From Hydrogenophaga sp. NFH-34 (lineage in GTDB: Bacteria > Pseudomonadota > Gammaproteobacteria > Burkholderiales > Burkholderiaceae_C): a DNA stretch of 56,876 nucleotides. This document shows positions 46,569 to 55,731 of this stretch, piece after piece. The position numbers and the translations under genes are program-made. The number at the start of each line of letters is the position of its first letter. Within the stretch, counting starts at the first letter, position 1. The notes beneath the pieces are model-generated. The model searched no databases and was not told where the DNA came from. It worked only from the letters and a program-made list of their open reading frames with translations. Location: the NCBI RefSeq assembly GCF_021401345.1, contig NZ_JACBGE010000029.1, forward strand, positions 1-56,876, written 5' to 3'.

Positions 46569-47540
46569 ATGCCCGCTGCCAGCCCTTCCGCCCCCTTTCC
46601 CCGCCTGCTGGCCGACATCGGCGGCACCAACGCCCGTTTCGGCTGGCAGGCCGCGCCGGGTGAGCCGGTGTCTGCGGTGCGGGTGCTGGCCTGCGCCGAG
46701 CACCCGTCGCTGATGGGCGCCATCCGGGCCTACCTGGCCCAGGCCGGGCTGGCCGCGCCCCGGGCGGCGGCGCTGGCCATTGCCAGCCCGATCACCGGTG
46801 ACCAGGTGCGCATGACCAACCACCACTGGGGCTTTTCGCAGGCCGAGCTGAAGGCCGGGCTGGGGCTGGACGTGCTGCGCCTGCTCAACGACTTCACCGC
46901 CCTGGCGCTGTCGCTGCCGGCAATTCCTGCCGGCGAACTGCGCCAGGTGGGCGGTGGCCCGGGCGATCCGGCCGCTGCCGTGGCCCTGCTCGGCGCGGGC
47001 ACCGGGCTGGGCGTGTCGGGGCTGCTGCCCGACGGGCGGGGCGGCTGGGTGCCGATCCAGGGCGAAGGCGGGCACGTCACCCTGCCAGCGGCGTCGCCGC
47101 GCGAGCGCCTGGTCATGGACGCCCTGGCCCAACGCCATGGCCGCGCCTCGGCCGAGCGGCTGCTCAGCGGGCCGGGTCTGCTCGAAGCCTGCCAGATCCT
47201 GTGCGCGGCCGATGGCGTCGCCGCCCCGGCCACGTCGGCGGAGGTGACGGCGGCGGCGCTGGCCAGCGGGCTGCCGCAGGCGCAGGAAGCGCTCACCCTG
47301 TTCTGCGCGCTGCTGGGCTCGGTGGCCGGCAACCTGGCGTTGACGCTGGGCGCCCGGGGCGGCGTGTACGTGGGGGGCGGCATCGTGCCGCGCCTGGGCG
47401 ACTGGTTCGACCGCTCGCCGTTCCGCGCGCGTTTCGAGCGCAAGGGCCGCTACCGCGCCTACCTGGCGGACATTCCGGTCTGGGTGATCACGTCACCGCA
47501 GTCGCCGGCGCTGCTGGGCGCCGCGCGCGCGCTGGCTTAG
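46569..47540 (+). CDS. glk: Glucokinase
   Basis: 323 residues. N-terminal phosphate motif LLADIGGTNARFGW, the sugar-binding LNDFTALALSLP, GAGTGLGVSG, the EGGHVTL motif and GGIVPRLGDWF near the end. Phosphorylates glucose with ATP. The start at 46569 follows AGGA; longer starts add a non-conserved Pro/Gly segment. Its stop overlaps the cca stop on the other strand by 4 bases. Confidence 0.94.
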   Translation: MPAASPSAPFPRLLADIGGTNARFGWQAAPGEPVSAVRVLACAEHPSLMGAIRAYLAQAGLAAPRAAALAIASPITGDQVRMTNHHWGFSQAELKAGLGLDVLRLLNDFTALALSLPAIPAGELRQVGGGPGDPAAAVALLGAGTGLGVSGLLPDGRGGWVPIQGEGGHVTLPAASPRERLVMDALAQRHGRASAERLLSGPGLLEACQILCAADGVAAPATSAEVTAAALASGLPQAQEALTLFCALLGSVAGNLALTLGARGGVYVGGGIVPRLGDWFDRSPFRARFERKGRYRAYLADIPVWVITSPQSPALLGAARALA

Positions 47541-48823
47541 GCCGCGGCAGACCGCATCGTGTCGATGGCCCGGGTACGCGCGGTGGCAATCGCCGCCGCA
47601 ATGGTCTCGCCCGGGTTGCGGGGCGCGGGGGACTGCTGCTGCACCGCGCGTGCGATCGGGGCTGTTTCCACCGACAGCGCGGCCGCCAGCACCGCCTGCA
47701 GGCGGTCGCGCTGCGGGTAGGCGCTGTCGTCGAAACCCAGGCGGCCACGGGCATCGCATTCGCAGGCCAGCAGCACGTCGGCAAACCGCTCGGGGCGGCG
47801 CAGCGCGTCGCAGCGCTCCAGCAATCGCAGCAGGGCCGCCGCGTTGAGGTCGGTGCTGCGGTGGATGTTGCCGTGTTCGCGCGCCACCACGTCGGCCAGC
47901 TCGCGGCACTCGCGCGGTACGCGCCAGCGCTCGCACACCGCCTGCAGCAGGCGGGCGCTGCGCACCTCGTGCCCGATGTGGCGCGGCAGCACGTCGGCCG
48001 GTGTGGTGCCCTTGCCCAGGTCGTGGCACAGGCAGGCAAAACGCACCGGCAGGCTCGCGCCCAGGCGCGCCGCCATGTCCAGCACCATCATCAGGTGCAC
48101 GCCGGTGTCCACCTCCGGGTGGTAGTCGGCACGCTGCGGCACGCCCCACAGGCGCTGCACCTCGGGCAGCAGCCGGGCCAGCGCGCCACAGTCGCGCAGC
48201 ACCTCGAACATGCGTGAAGGGCGCGGCTCCATCAGGCCGCGCGCGAGTTCCTGCCAGACCCGCTCGGGCACCAGGTGGTCGACCTCGCCCGCGGCCACCA
48301 TGTCCTGCATCAGCGCCAGGGTTTCCGGCGCCACGGTGAAGGTCGGGAAACGCGCGGCAAACCGCGCCAGCCGCAGGATGCGCACCGGGTCTTCGGCGAA
48401 GGCGCCGGTCACGTGGCGCAGCACGCCCGCCCGCAGATCGGCCTGGCCACCGTGGGGGTCGATCAGGGGCGCGCCAGCAGGGTCGTCGGCATCGGCCTGG
48501 GCCACCGCCATGGCGTTGATCGTCAGGTCGCGCCGGGCCAGGTCCTCTTCCAGCGTGACGCCGGGGTCGGTGTGAAAGTGGAAGCCGTGGTAGCCCGGGG
48601 CGGTCTTGCGTTCGGTGCGCGCCAGCGCGTATTCCTCGCGCGTCTGCGGGTGCAGAAAGACCGGGAAGTCCTTGCCCACGGGCAGGAAACCCTGTGCGGT
48701 CATGGCCTCGGGCGTGGCCCCGACGACCACCCAGTCGCGGTCGAAATGGCTGCCTGCAGGCCGCTGGGCCTGGCGGGCAAGCAGGGCGTCGCGCACCGCG
48801 CCGCCCACGAGATAGATGTCCAT
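47537..48823 (-). CDS. cca: CCA-adding tRNA nucleotidyltransferase (multifunctional type)
   Basis: 428 residues. Nucleotidyltransferase head YLVGGAVRDALL with catalytic Asp28/Asp30 (HFDRDWVVVG), RRDLTINAMA and GAFAEDPVRILRLARFAARF, then a C-terminal HD domain (CLCHDLGKG, VVAREHG). Adds or repairs the tRNA 3' CCA. Length and HD domain match the E. coli-type enzyme. The start MDIYLVGGAVRD is the family N-terminus; the open frame above it is a shadow of the GST gene. Confidence 0.96.
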   Translation of the reverse strand: MDIYLVGGAVRDALLARQAQRPAGSHFDRDWVVVGATPEAMTAQGFLPVGKDFPVFLHPQTREEYALARTERKTAPGYHGFHFHTDPGVTLEEDLARRDLTINAMAVAQADADDPAGAPLIDPHGGQADLRAGVLRHVTGAFAEDPVRILRLARFAARFPTFTVAPETLALMQDMVAAGEVDHLVPERVWQELARGLMEPRPSRMFEVLRDCGALARLLPEVQRLWGVPQRADYHPEVDTGVHLMMVLDMAARLGASLPVRFACLCHDLGKGTTPADVLPRHIGHEVRSARLLQAVCERWRVPRECRELADVVAREHGNIHRSTDLNAAALLRLLERCDALRRPERFADVLLACECDARGRLGFDDSAYPQRDRLQAVLAAALSVETAPIARAVQQQSPAPRNPGETIAAAIATARTRAIDTMRSAAA

Positions 48824-48867
48824 GCGGGCAGTGTAGGCCAGCCGCGGTGGCGGCCGGCGTGGTGCGG

Positions 48868-49554
48868 TCAGCGGCTGGCGCGGTAAGGCTCGTCCATCGC
48901 CACGAAGTCGTGCTCGGTCAGTGCCTGTTGCACCCAGGCTTGCACGCCCGGCAGCGCCAGCACGCGGTCGACGTAGGCGGCCACGGTCGGGCTGACGGGC
49001 AGGGCGTAGGTGCGCAGTCGCGAGCAGACCGGGGCAAAGTAGGCGTCGGCGATGCTGAAATCGCCGAACAGCAGCGGGCCGCCGTGTTCGGCCAGCAGTT
49101 CGGTCCACATGGCTTCGAGGCGGGCCACGTCGGCGCGCACGCCAGCCTGGTCGCGCCAGACGATGCGGCCCACCTCGGGCAACGAAGCCTCGATGTTCAT
49201 GGCGCAGTGGTTGCGCAGCGCGCCGAAGCCGCTGTGCATCTCGGCGCAGACGCTGCGCGCGCGGGCCCGCGCGCGGGCATCGGCCGGCCAGAGCCGCTTC
49301 TCGGGGAAGCGCTCGGCCAGGTATTCCGCGATCGCCAGCGTGTCCCAGACGGCGAAGCCGTCGTCGATCAGCACCGGCACCTTGCCCACCGGGTTGATGG
49401 CGCCGACGGTCTGCTTGAAGGTCGAGTCGGCATCGAACGCGTCGAAGCGCACCATCACTTCCTCGAACGGAATGCCGGCCTGGGTCAGCAGGACCCAGGG
49501 GCGCATGGACCAGGACGAGTAGTTCTTGTTGCCGATGAAGAGTTGCAGGGACAT
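48868..49554 (-). CDS. Glutathione S-transferase family protein
   Basis: 228 residues. Thioredoxin-like N-domain (LFIGNKNYSSWSMRPWVLL with the Ser/Tyr region, NPVGKVPVLIDDG, DTLAIAEYLAERFPE) and an all-helical C-domain. The YSSWSMRPW start is typical of a bacterial GST subgroup near cca. Substrate unknown. 44 bases upstream of cca on the same strand. Confidence 0.92.
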   Translation of the reverse strand: MSLQLFIGNKNYSSWSMRPWVLLTQAGIPFEEVMVRFDAFDADSTFKQTVGAINPVGKVPVLIDDGFAVWDTLAIAEYLAERFPEKRLWPADARARARARSVCAEMHSGFGALRNHCAMNIEASLPEVGRIVWRDQAGVRADVARLEAMWTELLAEHGGPLLFGDFSIADAYFAPVCSRLRTYALPVSPTVAAYVDRVLALPGVQAWVQQALTEHDFVAMDEPYRASR

Positions 49555-49619
49555 GGGGGCTCCGTGGGTCAGGACAGGGCCGGATTCTGACGCCTGCCGG
49601 GTGCGGGATTTTCTGCCCA

Positions 49620-50720
49620 TTGATTACGTTTTTATGATGAATAGTCTTCCTGAGGGCGCGCTGAAAAATCGCTGACTTCAAATGCCTCTTGATGACCAAT
49701 GTTGAAGGTTGTGTGCTGCACGCGGTAGAAGCCCTCGATTTGTTCATATTCCCAGGGTGCATCCATCGGAGCGGGCGCCTTCGGGTTGAAGAACTTGTCT
49801 TGGTGGTAGACCGGAACACCTACCGGCGTGGTGTGCATTACAAGACTGAAGCGTGTTCTGGTGATGTCCTCAATCGCACCTCCTCCATGAGGGAGTTGCG
49901 GGTGCCATATCACTGTATCTCCTGCTTCCACATCTAGCGTTTGTAGGGTCAAGCCTGCTGACAAGCATTGTTGCTCGACTTTGCTGCGGTAGGATTCGAA
50001 GAGTTCGTTGGATATGGGTGGGATTTCGTTCAGTGAGCCCACTATTTCTTTGGCGATCTCTTCTCTGTTGAGTTCAGGTAGCTTGTGACCGCCTGCAAAT
50101 ACTTGAAGTGCGCCGTTCGCTTTTGTTGCATCCTCCAGTGCAACCCAGACGCCCAGATAAAAATGCTCGGGACGTGTTGAAAAATAAGGACTGTCTCTAT
50201 GTGCGGGTTGCGCCGATCCTCTCTCGTAAAAAAGGGACGTGTAGAGACAGGGCGTCGCGCCAAAGAGCGCAAGCTGCGTTTGATACGCAATACTGTTATC
50301 GGAGAATAGTGAAAAAAGCTCAGGTAATATTGTGTGCAAATTTATAATGCGTGGGTAGTGACCATCTGCATCGATATGCTTTTCAAATTTCTGTTTATGG
50401 CTCTGTGAGAATCTTTTGAATGAGTTAATGGCTTGAGTGCATTTTTCTTTTGGAATGGATTTTTTGATGACCGTGAATCCATTTTCAATTATTTCGTTCG
50501 TGTGGTGCCTTATTTCTGATGGAAGATTTTTGGAATTCTTCTGGATCTCTGAAGAATCCATGAACCACGGATGAATTTTGTTGCGAACTGAGTTGGTTAA
50601 TTTCATGGTTTGGTCTTTTGCTCCTGGTGTGGTAGCCAATCTCAAAGAATGGGCCTCCGTCACGCGGAAGCATACCTCTTGAAGGCCGAACAAGTCGGTT
50701 GCGGCTTTCAATGATGCGCT
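49620..50720. other. AT-rich island around a dioxygenase gene
   Basis: The base composition drops sharply against the flanks: long A/T runs and A/T-ending codons appear from about 49620 to 50720, whereas neighbouring genes end almost all codons in G or C. The island lies between the GST and NDUFA9-like genes. I see no integrase, inverted repeats or tRNA at the edges. Best read as a horizontally acquired single gene with its flanks. Confidence 0.8.
49632..50606 (-). CDS. Phytanoyl-CoA dioxygenase (PhyH)-family protein
   Basis: 324 residues. Non-haem Fe(II)/2-oxoglutarate fold: metal site His136/Asp138 in SAQPAHRDSPYF and distal His240 in HPQLPHGGGA, with Arg in EDITRTRFSLVMH for 2-oxoglutarate. 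DVEAGDTVIWHPQLPH is the conserved strand. Substrates of the family include lipids, secondary metabolites and modified amino acids, so none is assigned. Lys, Ile and Asn content and codon use differ strongly from neighbours. AGGAG is 14 bases above the ATG, rather far. No partner genes in the island. Confidence 0.82.
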   Translation of the reverse strand: MKLTNSVRNKIHPWFMDSSEIQKNSKNLPSEIRHHTNEIIENGFTVIKKSIPKEKCTQAINSFKRFSQSHKQKFEKHIDADGHYPRIINLHTILPELFSLFSDNSIAYQTQLALFGATPCLYTSLFYERGSAQPAHRDSPYFSTRPEHFYLGVWVALEDATKANGALQVFAGGHKLPELNREEIAKEIVGSLNEIPPISNELFESYRSKVEQQCLSAGLTLQTLDVEAGDTVIWHPQLPHGGGAIEDITRTRFSLVMHTTPVGVPVYHQDKFFNPKAPAPMDAPWEYEQIEGFYRVQHTTFNIGHQEAFEVSDFSARPQEDYSS

Positions 50721-51679
50721 CAACGCGGCCCGCGGGCGCGCAGGGCCAGTCCGTGGTCGCGTGCGGGGTTCAGGTAGGTGGGTGCGATGGCGTGTACCGA
50801 TGCGGCCCGGATGCCCAGGCTGTCGAGGCCGGGCCACTGGCCGGAGGCCACGTTGTCGACCTGCATGGACGCCAGGTTGTCGCGGCTCATCAAGGGCTCG
50901 CCGGGCAGGCATTCCATGGCCAGCGCCTGCAGGCGGCCCAGCGCGGCGGGCAGGGGCCACACCGGCCGCTGGTGGCTGCCGTGGCGACCGGCCAGGCGCA
51001 CCAGATCGGCCAGTGTCAGCACCTCGGGGCCGGCGCATTCGAGGATCTGGCCCTGGCTGGCGCGCGCGCGGGCATCGGGTGGCAGGCAGCGCACGATGGC
51101 CTCGGCCACGTCTTCGACCCAGACCGGCTGGAAGCGCGCGCCGGCGCCGGCCAGCGGCAGCACGGGCAGCACCGCCTGGAGCCGGGCAAACAGGTGGAGG
51201 AAGCGGTCGCCGTCGCCGAAGATCACGCTCGGCCGCAGCACGGTCAGGCGCAGGCCGGCCGCCTGCAGCACGGCTTCGCCCCGGCCTTTGCTGCGCTGGT
51301 AGCGGGAAGGGCCTTCGGGGTCGGCGCCGAGGGCGCTGACATGCACCACGCGGTCGACGCCGCAGGCCATGCAGGCCTGGGCCAGGGTGTGCGGCAGCGC
51401 CACATGGGCGCGTTCAAAGGCAGCTTCCGTGCCTTGCAGGATGGCCACGAGGTTGACGACGGCGCCATGCCCGGGCAGCAGGCGGCGCAGCGCGGCGGCG
51501 TCGTGCACGTTCGCTTCGCAAACGCTCAGGCCGGGCAGGTGCTGGATGGCCCGGGCGTTGGCGGCCCGGCGGGTGGGCACGGTGACACGGTGGCCGGCGC
51601 GGACCAGGCGCTCGCACACATGGCGGCCGACGAAACCGGTGCCGCCTAAAACCAGGATGGGCGCTGTGGAGCCGGGCAT
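50720..51679 (-). CDS. NAD(P)-binding protein, complex I NDUFA9-like
   Basis: 319 residues. Extended SDR/epimerase fold: ILVLGGTGFVGRHVCERLVR for NAD(P), VNLVAILQG, VVHVSALGAD, YQRSKGRGEA and LRPSVIFGDGDRFL. The HVSALGA-YQRSK pair marks the NDUFA9-like subfamily, whose bacterial role is unclear (quinone or respiratory chain linked). Starts 12 bases after slt stops, so co-transcribed with it. Confidence 0.9.
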   Translation of the reverse strand: MPGSTAPILVLGGTGFVGRHVCERLVRAGHRVTVPTRRAANARAIQHLPGLSVCEANVHDAAALRRLLPGHGAVVNLVAILQGTEAAFERAHVALPHTLAQACMACGVDRVVHVSALGADPEGPSRYQRSKGRGEAVLQAAGLRLTVLRPSVIFGDGDRFLHLFARLQAVLPVLPLAGAGARFQPVWVEDVAEAIVRCLPPDARARASQGQILECAGPEVLTLADLVRLAGRHGSHQRPVWPLPAALGRLQALAMECLPGEPLMSRDNLASMQVDNVASGQWPGLDSLGIRAASVHAIAPTYLNPARDHGLALRARGPR

Positions 51680-51690
51680 GGCGGGCGCTC

Positions 51691-53694
51691 TCAGGGCAGG
51701 TCGCCGTTGATCGCCGCTGCCGTGGCCTGGCGCGGGCCCACCGTGCCCAGCCGCGCCTGCAACGACTGCGGCTGCCCGCTGAGCGCGGCGGCGTAGAGCG
51801 TGGTGTTGGACAGCACTTTCTGCACGTAGTCGCGGGTTTCCGCGAACGGGATGTTTTCGACCCAGATCTCGGCCGGCAGCGTCGGCCCGTTGCGCCAGGC
51901 ACGTGGCCGGTTCGGACCGGCGTTGTAGGCCGCCGCAGCCATTGGCAGCGAGCCTTCGAAGTCGTCGAGCGCGAACTTCAGATAGGCGGTGCCAATGAGG
52001 ATGTTGGTGTCGCGCTCGCTGATCTGGCCGGGCTGGAAGTCGGTCAGGCCGATCTTGCGTGCGGTCCAGCGCGCGGTGGCCGGCATCACCTGCATCAGCC
52101 CGGAGGCGCCGACGCCGGAGCGCGCTTCGGTGACGAAACGGCTTTCCTGGCGGATCAGGCCGTACACGTAGGCCGGGTCGAGCCCGATCTCGCGCGCGCG
52201 CCGCACCACCAGGTCGCGGTGTGGGGTGGGAAAACGCTGCGAGACGTCGAACACGTCGCGCGTGCGTTCGCTGGTGTTGATGCAGCGGTCCCAGATTTCC
52301 TGGCTGCAGGCCAGGGCGGCGGCGGCCAGCAGTTCGCGGTCTTCGAGGCCACCCGGGGTGTGCAGCGCCACGGCGTAGTTCCATTCGCGCACGCCTTCGC
52401 TGCGCAGACCCAGAGCCAGCGCGGCCTGGGCGCGCTGCAGGCTGGGGTCGCGCGCGGCGGTGGCGGCTTCGGTGGCGGTCAGCGGCGGTGGTGGGGCGGG
52501 TGCGGTCACGCGGCGGCCCAGGGCCTCCAGCGCGAGTTGGCCGTAGAAGCTGCGCGGCGAGGCCAGCGATTCGTACAGCGCGAGCGCCTGGGCCTTGGCG
52601 GCGATCGGGTCCAGCTCAGGCAGGGTTTGCAGGCTGCGCGCGCGCCAGTAGACCCAGGCCGGCTCCTGCTGCTGCTCGGCAGGCATGGCCGCGATGGCCT
52701 CGCGCACCACGCTCCACTGGCCGGCGCGCAGGCCGGCGCGGGCGCGCCAGGCCAGGTGGTCGGGCGCCATGTAGGCCGCCTGGCCTTTGGCGAAATGGTC
52801 GAGCGCGTTGTCCTGCAGGCGCTGGGCTGCGCGTTTGCCGATCACGCCCCAGACCCAGCTGCGCTCTTCCTGGGTGAGCTGGGCGCGCCAGCGCGTGTGG
52901 TTCATCTCGGCAATGGCGGCGTCGAGATCGGTGCTGGCCAGCCGCACCAGGGCCAGCGTGACCAGTTCCTTGGTGCGCGGCCGGAGGGCGGTGAATTTGT
53001 CGTCCAGGTAGCGGGCTGGGTTCTGGGCGATGGCGTCGAGCTGCTGGGCGCGGTCGGGGTCGATCAGGGCGATGGCCTGCACGGCGGCACGGGGTTTGCC
53101 GGCTTCCAGTGCCAGACGCGCCCGTTGCCAGGCGGTGTCCTGGCCCAGGTGGCCGCTGCGCAGCAGCGCTTCGGCGGCGGTGGCGCAGCCGTCGTCGGCG
53201 TCGGGCTGGGCCAGCCAGAGCTTGCCCACCTCGCGGGCGGCGGTTTCGGCGGGCAGGCGCTGCGCGGCGGCGTCGAGCATCAGCGTGTAACAACGCACCT
53301 GCCGGTCGTCGTTCATGCGGAATTGCGGCGCCTCGGCGGCAAAACGGGCCCAGTCGCGGCTCTTGCCCAGTTGCAGCAGCCAGTCGTTGCGCAGACGGTC
53401 TTCCCAGTAGCTGCCGGCCTGCCGCGCCAGCGCCGCGCGGATGTCTTCGGGGCTGGCCTTGTCGAGCCGGGCGCGCATCTCCCAGTACACGGCCAGCGGC
53501 TCCAGCAGGTGGCCGCGCAGGCGGGGCAGGGTGGCCGACAGCGTGCCGGTGTCGCCGCGCCGGAAGGCGTCGCGCATTTGCAGCAGCGCCGCGTCGCCGG
53601 GGGCCTGGGCCAGGGCATGGCTGGCCGGTGCCAGGGGCAGCAGCAGCGCAGCCATAATGGGCACAAGGCCCCGCTTCAAGCTCACCAGAATCAT
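51691..53694 (-). CDS. slt: Soluble lytic murein transglycosylase
   Basis: 667 residues. Signal peptide (hydrophobic IMAALLLPLAPASHALA), a long helical superhelix (about 30-480) and a C-terminal SLT domain. Catalytic Glu517 is in LIRQESRFVTEARSGVGASG, followed by LMQVMPATARW and MAAAAYNAGPNR. Cleaves peptidoglycan glycan chains in the periplasm to anhydro products. The start at 53694 is only 9 bases from the start of the divergent cyclo-ligase gene. The frame extends upstream as a shadow. Confidence 0.94.
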   Translation of the reverse strand: MILVSLKRGLVPIMAALLLPLAPASHALAQAPGDAALLQMRDAFRRGDTGTLSATLPRLRGHLLEPLAVYWEMRARLDKASPEDIRAALARQAGSYWEDRLRNDWLLQLGKSRDWARFAAEAPQFRMNDDRQVRCYTLMLDAAAQRLPAETAAREVGKLWLAQPDADDGCATAAEALLRSGHLGQDTAWQRARLALEAGKPRAAVQAIALIDPDRAQQLDAIAQNPARYLDDKFTALRPRTKELVTLALVRLASTDLDAAIAEMNHTRWRAQLTQEERSWVWGVIGKRAAQRLQDNALDHFAKGQAAYMAPDHLAWRARAGLRAGQWSVVREAIAAMPAEQQQEPAWVYWRARSLQTLPELDPIAAKAQALALYESLASPRSFYGQLALEALGRRVTAPAPPPPLTATEAATAARDPSLQRAQAALALGLRSEGVREWNYAVALHTPGGLEDRELLAAAALACSQEIWDRCINTSERTRDVFDVSQRFPTPHRDLVVRRAREIGLDPAYVYGLIRQESRFVTEARSGVGASGLMQVMPATARWTARKIGLTDFQPGQISERDTNILIGTAYLKFALDDFEGSLPMAAAAYNAGPNRPRAWRNGPTLPAEIWVENIPFAETRDYVQKVLSNTTLYAAALSGQPQSLQARLGTVGPRQATAAAINGDLP

Positions 53695-53703
53695 CACAGG
53701 ATT

Positions 53704-54324
53704 ATGGACAACAAAGACGCAGAAGGTTCCCCTGCCCACGACCGGGACAACCCCAAGGCCGCCTGGCGCAAGGCCCTGATCGCCAAGCGCCAGGGCCTGG
53801 CCGACCGCGCCTGGCGCAACGACCTGCTGCAGCGTGTGATGCGCGTCTGGCTGATCCACCGGCCGGACACCGTGATCGGCGCCTACTGGCCGATCAAGGG
53901 CGAATTCGATCCGCTGCCGGCGCTGTTCCGCTGGCAGGAGGCGGGGCTGGAGGAAGACGCCCAGAGCGCCGCCCGGCAGCGGCGCATCGGTCTGCCGGTG
54001 GTCAACAAGGTGGACAAGACCCTCACCTTCTACAGCTGGTACCCCGGCTGTCCCATGGAAGAAGACGCGTACGGCATTCCCAAGCCCAAGGACACCGAAA
54101 TCGTGGTGCCCACGCTGATCTTCGTGCCCTGCGTGGGTTTCGGCCCGGGGGGCTACCGGCTGGGCTACGGCGGCGGCTTCTACGACCGCACGCTGGCCAG
54201 CCTGCAGCCCAAGCCGTTCACGGTGGGTCTGGCCTACGACTTCGGCTACGTGCCCGATCTGGTGCCCGAACCGCACGACGTGCCGCTGGACGCGATCCTG
54301 GCCGACACCGGCGTGATGAAGTAG
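53704..54324 (+). CDS. 5-formyltetrahydrofolate cyclo-ligase
   Basis: 206 residues. KAAWRKALIAKRQGL at the N-terminus, GAYWPIKGEFDPLPAL, and the ATP/folate loop GPGGYRLGYGGGFYDRTLA followed by VGLAYDF identify the family. Converts 5-formyl-THF to methenyl-THF using ATP. Start at 53704, essentially back to back with slt, so its promoter must lie inside the slt coding region or the transcript is leaderless. Confidence 0.94.
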   Translation: MDNKDAEGSPAHDRDNPKAAWRKALIAKRQGLADRAWRNDLLQRVMRVWLIHRPDTVIGAYWPIKGEFDPLPALFRWQEAGLEEDAQSAARQRRIGLPVVNKVDKTLTFYSWYPGCPMEEDAYGIPKPKDTEIVVPTLIFVPCVGFGPGGYRLGYGGGFYDRTLASLQPKPFTVGLAYDFGYVPDLVPEPHDVPLDAILADTGVMK

Positions 54325-54420
54325 GCACCCCCTGCGAAGGTGGAGGGTGCACCCCCTGCGCCGCTGATGCGGCTTCCCCCTCTCTGGCGCGGCTTCGCCG
54401 CTGGGAGGGGGACGGCACCT
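54325..54420. repeat. Extragenic GC-rich palindromic repeat after the cyclo-ligase gene
   Basis: Contains two copies of GCACCCCCTGCG (54326-54336 region and 54349-54360) and a large inverted repeat from TCCCCCTC (54375) to GGGAGGGGGA (54412) enclosing GGCTTCGCCGC. Resembles the elements at 4252-4294 and 18554-18657. It may end the cyclo-ligase transcript. Confidence 0.6.
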
Positions 54421-54543
54421 GCGGCCCGGCAGAGCCGGTTCCGCGGTGCCCTGGTGATGGAGGCAACGCGCGTCGGATTGCGTACGGCGAGCGAGCAGCA
54501 TAAAGAGCAGGACGACCAACATACTTACAACGAGGAGACATAC

Positions 54544-55710
54544 ATGGCACGCTGGCTGCGCCGGGCTTTTCTGGCGATTCTGGGCTTGCTGGTGCTGGCG
54601 GCTGCGGCTATCCAGCTGATGGGGCACGGCTATTTCTGGACCGCGCTGCGCCACACCTATCTGGACGGGCACAACACCGCCCACATCGACGACGCGCGCA
54701 ATTTCCCGCAGGCCGTGATCGCGGGCGGCACGCCCCAGCCCTGGCCCGTGGCGGCCGTGCAGCGCCCGCTGTCCGAATCCCTGCGCGCGTACCTGAGCGA
54801 ACACCGCAGCGCCGCCTTCCTGGTGGCGCACCGGGGCGAACTGATCCACGAAACCTATTTCGCGCCCTACAGCGCCGAAAGCCGCACCAACGGGTTTTCG
54901 ATGGTCAAGACGCTGACCACGCTGCTGGCCGGCGCGGCGGTGGCCGACGGCATCCTGCCGGACTTCGACGCGCCTGCCGCGCGCTGGCTGCCCGAATACG
55001 CCGGCCACCCGCTCGGGGCGCAGGCCACGCTGGCGCAGTTTTCGGCCATGACCTCCGGGCACGAATGGACGGAAAACTACTACCTGCCGCTGAACCCCAC
55101 CACCGAGCTGTACTTTGGTGGTGACGCTGCGGGCGTGGTGCTGCGTCAGGGTTTCGAGCGCGCGCCCGGCACCGCTTTCGAGTACAGCAGCGCCTCCACC
55201 CAGGTGCTGGCCGTGGCGCTGCAGCGCGCCCTGCGCGAGCGCGATCCGGGGCAGAGCCTGTCCCTCTACCTGAGCCAGCGCCTGTGGCAGCCGCTGGGCT
55301 TGGCCGACGCCAGCTGGAGCCTGGACCGTCCGCGCGAGCAGGGCGGCATGGAAATGGCCTACTGCTGCGTGCACAGCCGTGCCCGCGACATGGCCCGCAT
55401 CGGGCAACTGCTGCTGCAAGATGGGCAATGGAACGGCCAGGCGCTGTTGCCGGCCGCGTTTGTCCAGCGCATCACCCAGCCCAATGGTCTGGCACGCTTC
55501 TACGGCCACGGCCTCTGGATGGACCCGGACCACGCGCCACCGTTCTATTTTCTGCAGGGCCACCTGGGGCAGTACGTGATCGTGGTGCCTTCCGAGGCGC
55601 TGGTGATCGTGCGCCTGGGCCAGTACCGCACGCAGGAGCGCACGCGCCATGCGCAGATTCGCGACGAGGTCTACCGCTACGTCGACGAGGCGCTGCGCAT
55701 GGTGCGCTGA
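54544..55710 (+). CDS. Serine hydrolase, beta-lactamase/class C PBP family
   Basis: 388 residues. One N-terminal membrane anchor or signal (AFLAILGLLVLAAAAIQLMG) without an obvious cleavage site. Catalytic SxxK motif is SMVK (Ser119, Lys122), a Tyr motif follows in FEYSSAST, and HGLWMDP lies in the third-motif region. Family members are esterases, DD-peptidases or amidases; no resistance role is implied. Good GAGGAG upstream of the ATG. The roughly 220-base leader carries the palindromic repeat. Confidence 0.88.
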   Translation: MARWLRRAFLAILGLLVLAAAAIQLMGHGYFWTALRHTYLDGHNTAHIDDARNFPQAVIAGGTPQPWPVAAVQRPLSESLRAYLSEHRSAAFLVAHRGELIHETYFAPYSAESRTNGFSMVKTLTTLLAGAAVADGILPDFDAPAARWLPEYAGHPLGAQATLAQFSAMTSGHEWTENYYLPLNPTTELYFGGDAAGVVLRQGFERAPGTAFEYSSASTQVLAVALQRALRERDPGQSLSLYLSQRLWQPLGLADASWSLDRPREQGGMEMAYCCVHSRARDMARIGQLLLQDGQWNGQALLPAAFVQRITQPNGLARFYGHGLWMDPDHAPPFYFLQGHLGQYVIVVPSEALVIVRLGQYRTQERTRHAQIRDEVYRYVDEALRMVR

Positions 55711-55731
55711 AGCAGGGGGACCGCTGCCGCC

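Noticed and set aside
51691..55650. 1319-codon minus-strand frame suggesting an N-terminally extended lytic transglycosylase
   Set aside because: The upstream 650 codons lie antisense to the cyclo-ligase and serine hydrolase genes; Slt has its own signal peptide from 53694.
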